Positions 14,040 to 16,093 of a DNA stretch of 16,093 bases are shown here, one piece after another. The stretch covers positions 1 through 16,093 of the forward strand of contig CAKSQS010000059.1 of NCBI GenBank assembly GCA_934486705.1, written 5' to 3'. Below the pieces are notes generated by a model. It was not told where the DNA came from and did not search any database. It saw nothing but the letters and a program-made list of their open reading frames with translations. The stretch's first letter is position 1, and every line of letters starts with the position of its first letter. This stretch comes from an uncultured Eubacteriales bacterium. GTDB taxonomy: Bacteria; Bacillota; Clostridia; Oscillospirales; Acutalibacteraceae. A program made the translations under genes and the position numbers.

Positions 14040-14942
14040 CTAATTATTCAGATTTCTGTGATGATAACCGTAGGTATCGGGTTTCAGCGGCTCAATAGAG
14101 TAGCCCATACGCATCATACCCTCAATAATTTCGGGCAGCGCCTGCACGGTGGATGCCTTATCGTTTGAATCATGCATTAAAATACACGCCGAGTTTTTAT
14201 CGGCGGCGCTTGTCAAAACCTTATTTCTTATACAGGTATAGCTCGGCGTGGGACACTCCGCGTCGCCCGAGCTTATGTTCCAATCAAAATACGAGTATCC
14301 CCTGCCGCCCACCGTTTTTACAAGCCGCGTCATAACCCCGCGGCAGTAATTTTTACTTACGGTATTACTGCTGCCGCCCGGGAAGCGCAAAAGCGTGGGG
14401 CGCACCCCTATAAGCTCATAAATCTTATCCGAAAGTTTGGTTATATCCTTAAAAAACATATCCTCGCCCGAATATATTACCGAATAATCGTGCGAGGCGG
14501 TGTGCAAGCCTATTGTATGCCCCGCCGCGTAAATTTTTTTCACATATTCTATATTTTCGCTTTCAATCACGAAAAAGGTTGCCTTAACGCGGTATTTATC
14601 CAGTATATCGAGAATTTCAAGAGTTTTGTCCGACGGTCCGTCGTCAAAGGTCAGGTAACACACCCGCCTGCCGTCGGGCTGACGTGCCTGCGGCGTTGTC
14701 CCGCCGGACGGCTCTTCCCATATATCCGCGTCGGCGTCGGTCCTGCGTTTTTCTTCCTCATAGCGGGTAAGTATATTGCCCGCCGCGCTTTTTTGTATTT
14801 CAAGCTCCCGCCGCGTTTCATTAAGAGCCGCGTTGGTTCGCTCAGCCGCTTTTTCCTGATTTTTAAGCGACAAAGCCAAAACCGAGAGTACCAAAAAAAT
14901 AAAAATTGCAATAACCGTTTTAAACCGATTTTCAGCCCTCAT
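14040..14942 (-). CDS. Membrane-anchored polysaccharide deacetylase (NodB domain)
   Basis: A 300-aa protein with a short cytoplasmic start, one membrane helix (about 8-26), an extracytoplasmic coiled coil (27-70), a Pro/Gly linker, and a NodB homology domain (about 93-286). The carbohydrate-esterase-4 motifs are intact: TFDDGP (98-103) with Asp100 as base and Asp101 as metal ligand, His147-x3-His151 (LHTASHDYS), RFPGGS (186-191), DWNISSGDAE (220-229) and LMHDSNDK with His257. It should remove N-acetyl groups from peptidoglycan or another GlcNAc polymer outside the cell, as lysozyme-resistance deacetylases do. No classic ribosome binding site stands before ATG 14942; the nearest purine run, GGAAGGG, is buried in the terminator stem of the upstream gene. 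No separate promoter was seen. Confidence 0.93.
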   Translation of the reverse strand: MRAENRFKTVIAIFIFLVLSVLALSLKNQEKAAERTNAALNETRRELEIQKSAAGNILTRYEEEKRRTDADADIWEEPSGGTTPQARQPDGRRVCYLTFDDGPSDKTLEILDILDKYRVKATFFVIESENIEYVKKIYAAGHTIGLHTASHDYSVIYSGEDMFFKDITKLSDKIYELIGVRPTLLRFPGGSSNTVSKNYCRGVMTRLVKTVGGRGYSYFDWNISSGDAECPTPSYTCIRNKVLTSAADKNSACILMHDSNDKASTVQALPEIIEGMMRMGYSIEPLKPDTYGYHHRNLNN

Positions 14943-14944
14943 CT

Positions 14945-14988
14945 AAAACATCAGCCCTTCCCATACAATATAGTAGGAAAGGGCTGAT
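14945..14988 (-). terminator. Terminator/attenuator between lipoprotein and deacetylase genes
   Basis: Plus positions 14950-14962 pair with 14976-14988 (12 of 13 paired, one mismatch). On the minus strand the stem is followed by GTTTT. It starts 4 nt past the lipoprotein stop and ends only a few bases before the deacetylase ATG at 14942, so partial read-through must feed the deacetylase unless a promoter lies inside the lipoprotein gene. Confidence 0.75.
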
Positions 14989-14992
14989 AATA

Positions 14993-15832
14993 TTACTGTT
15001 CGGCGGGTACGTCGCGGTCGGCAAAGAACAGAACTATGTCAAACTTATTGTCCTTAACCGTTATATACATTGAAACAAACTTATATTTATCGCTTAAAAC
15101 GCCGCTTTGGTATTCGCTTTTTTCTTTCAAAGCCTCAAACGCTTCCTTAGCGTCGGTATATCCGTTAAGCTTTATGTCGGTATACTCCGGCTTTAACAGT
15201 TCAAGCTCCGCATTATAATTTTCCGTATCGCCTTTTGCCGAGTATTCGGCGATTTTCGCAAGCGCGCCTTCGGTTACAAGCTGCAATTTTTCAATGCTTT
15301 TCTCTGCTCTTGCGCTGTTTATAAGCTCAAGCAATTCGGCAGACAGCTCGGCGGGAGTTGCAAGCGCCGCCTTTTCAAGCGTTCTTGTTTCCTTTTTACC
15401 GCAAACCGCGCAGATCCTCTCTTCTGTGCCCTCGGTGCTTGCGGTCGGCATAACGGTTACCGTCCACTCTTTCCATTTATGACCGGTTTTTTCTTTGTCC
15501 TTTTCGGTATACCACCGCCCGCAGCTGCATTTGTAAATAATGTAACCGTCCTCGGTGCAAGTCGGCGGAACAACTTCATCCGTTTTTCTGTATGCGTGCA
15601 AATGCGGCTGACTGCTCACATTATTATTCGGCTTGCTGTTTACGGACGAAGTATCGCTGTTTACCTCGGAAGTATCGGGCTCGGTATGCGAATCGTCCGA
15701 GCTGACCGTGGGCTTGCTGCTCACGGTAGATGAAGAATCCGACGAGGTATTTGATTTATTCTTGCAGCCCGTTAAAACAAAGGCGGATATAAGCAAAAGA
15801 GCGATTACCGCCGGGATTTTTTTAAAAAGCAT
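14993..15832 (-). CDS. Ser-rich lipoprotein with CxxCG surface modules and a degenerate CAP-like domain
   Basis: A 279-aa lipoprotein. The signal sequence ends in the lipobox LTGC (20-23), so Cys23 should be lipidated and the protein held on the outer face of the membrane. Residues 24-75 are a Ser/Thr/Asp linker. Two copies of the TC-T-G......C..CG module common on Firmicutes surface proteins follow (89-105 PTCTEDGYIIYKCSCG; 117-154, GHKWKEWTVT then ERICAVCGKKE). The C-terminal part begins LLELINSARAEKSIEKLQLVTEGALAKIAEYSA (about 167-199), which matches the first helix of CAP/SCP domains, but the His and Glu pairs that mark the CAP cavity are not seen, so any activity is doubtful. ATG 15832 follows GGGGGAT. 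It has a consensus promoter and ends in a terminator. Confidence 0.82.
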   Translation of the reverse strand: MLFKKIPAVIALLLISAFVLTGCKNKSNTSSDSSSTVSSKPTVSSDDSHTEPDTSEVNSDTSSVNSKPNNNVSSQPHLHAYRKTDEVVPPTCTEDGYIIYKCSCGRWYTEKDKEKTGHKWKEWTVTVMPTASTEGTEERICAVCGKKETRTLEKAALATPAELSAELLELINSARAEKSIEKLQLVTEGALAKIAEYSAKGDTENYNAELELLKPEYTDIKLNGYTDAKEAFEALKEKSEYQSGVLSDKYKFVSMYITVKDNKFDIVLFFADRDVPAEQ

Positions 15833-15871
15833 TCATTATCCCCCGAAAATCAATTCGTATTATATGGCAAT

Positions 15872-15900
15872 ATTATATTACAAAAAACCTTTTTTGTCAA
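15872..15900 (-). promoter_or_regulatory. Full-consensus sigma-A promoter of the lipoprotein gene
   Basis: On the minus strand TTGACA (15895-15900), exactly 17 bp, TATAAT (15872-15877): both hexamers match consensus. The spacer contains the inverted repeat ACAAAAAA-CC-TTTTTTGT (15880-15897), which could be a binding site or simply a bendable A/T tract. High basal expression is expected. Confidence 0.85.
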
Positions 15901-16093
15901 TATTGTAATAATATATCGCCGCGATTTTGCTATAAATCCCGAATAACCGTATCATTGCTATAAAACAACCCGAGCCCTTCACCTATACAGGTATGTTTTT
16001 ATATTATAAGCCTTTTGCCTTTTCACTGCATTTGAAAAAGCCGTGGGGAATGAATTTCCCCTGCGCGGCGGGGTCAAAGCTTTTACCGCATAT
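15901..16093. other. Right-edge region with no firm gene
   Basis: No convincing gene is seen. On the minus strand a frame enters from the edge and ends at TAA 16004-16006 (29 residues, ICGKSFDP...FFKCSEKAKGL), but the neighbouring frame is equally open (to about 15980), so neither can be trusted. A hairpin GGGGAA/TTCCCC (16045-16061) lies inside it. The region could be the 3' end of a minus-strand gene or an intergenic repeat. Confidence 0.3.

Noticed and set aside
1..16093. CRISPR arrays, tRNA or rRNA genes
   Set aside because: No regularly spaced repeats and no tRNA-like cloverleaf or rRNA segments were noticed on either strand.
16004..16093. 3' end of a gene entering from the right edge on the minus strand
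   Set aside because: Two minus frames are equally open over only about 90-110 bases, so no coding call is safe; recorded only as an uncertain region.

Overview
The window reads as a piece of a low-to-mid G+C Firmicutes chromosome, probably an anaerobic gut-type clostridium of the Ruminococcus/Oscillospiraceae kind. The reasons are strong GGAGG ribosome binding sites, textbook sigma-A promoters, an oxygen-sensitive glycyl radical enzyme with its activase, the MEP-pathway gene ispE, a VanZ-like protein, a NodB-type deacetylase and a Ser-rich lipoprotein with HxW/CxxCG surface modules. The species cannot be fixed from the sequence.

Left part (1-2270): an accessory, visibly A+T-rich stretch of mobile-element debris around a toxin-antitoxin operon. 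It holds the tail of an unrecognised gene (3-101), a probable transposase N-terminal remnant (314-373), a strong bidirectional terminator (407-445), a Fic toxin (509-1222) preceded by its VbhA-type antitoxin (1226-1747) with promoter and inverted-repeat operator, and the catalytic C-terminal fragment of a tyrosine recombinase (1919-2233).

Second part (2267-6418): a compact glycyl-radical module. An AraC-family regulator (2267-3052, minus) diverges from a glycyl radical enzyme (3191-5425) and its radical-SAM activating enzyme (5540-6418). The intergenic region carries two good divergent promoters and a 19-bp-spaced direct repeat suited to AraC binding. The enzyme has the Cys/Glu and Gly signatures, but in unusual forms (GCYET, RVCGWN), and its substrate cannot be assigned.

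The convergent gap 6419-6871 has no credible gene but a dense run of hairpins. Right of it all genes lie on the minus strand. First comes a tightly coupled three-gene cell-envelope operon of unknown function (11635 down to 6872: an 849-aa secreted/membrane protein with BspA-like leucine-rich repeats, a 249-aa tail-anchored protein, and a 485-aa multi-pass protein with NTF2-like and SLAP-like outer domains). Upstream of that lie a perfect 30-bp palindrome, a DivIVA-like coiled-coil protein, IspE, VanZ, a membrane-anchored polysaccharide deacetylase and a lipoprotein with a degenerate CAP-like domain. This right half is mainly envelope, isoprenoid and cell-division biology and looks like older chromosome than the left part. 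The best candidates for something undescribed are the glycyl radical enzyme, the three-gene envelope operon and the antitoxin with a shifted inhibitory motif.
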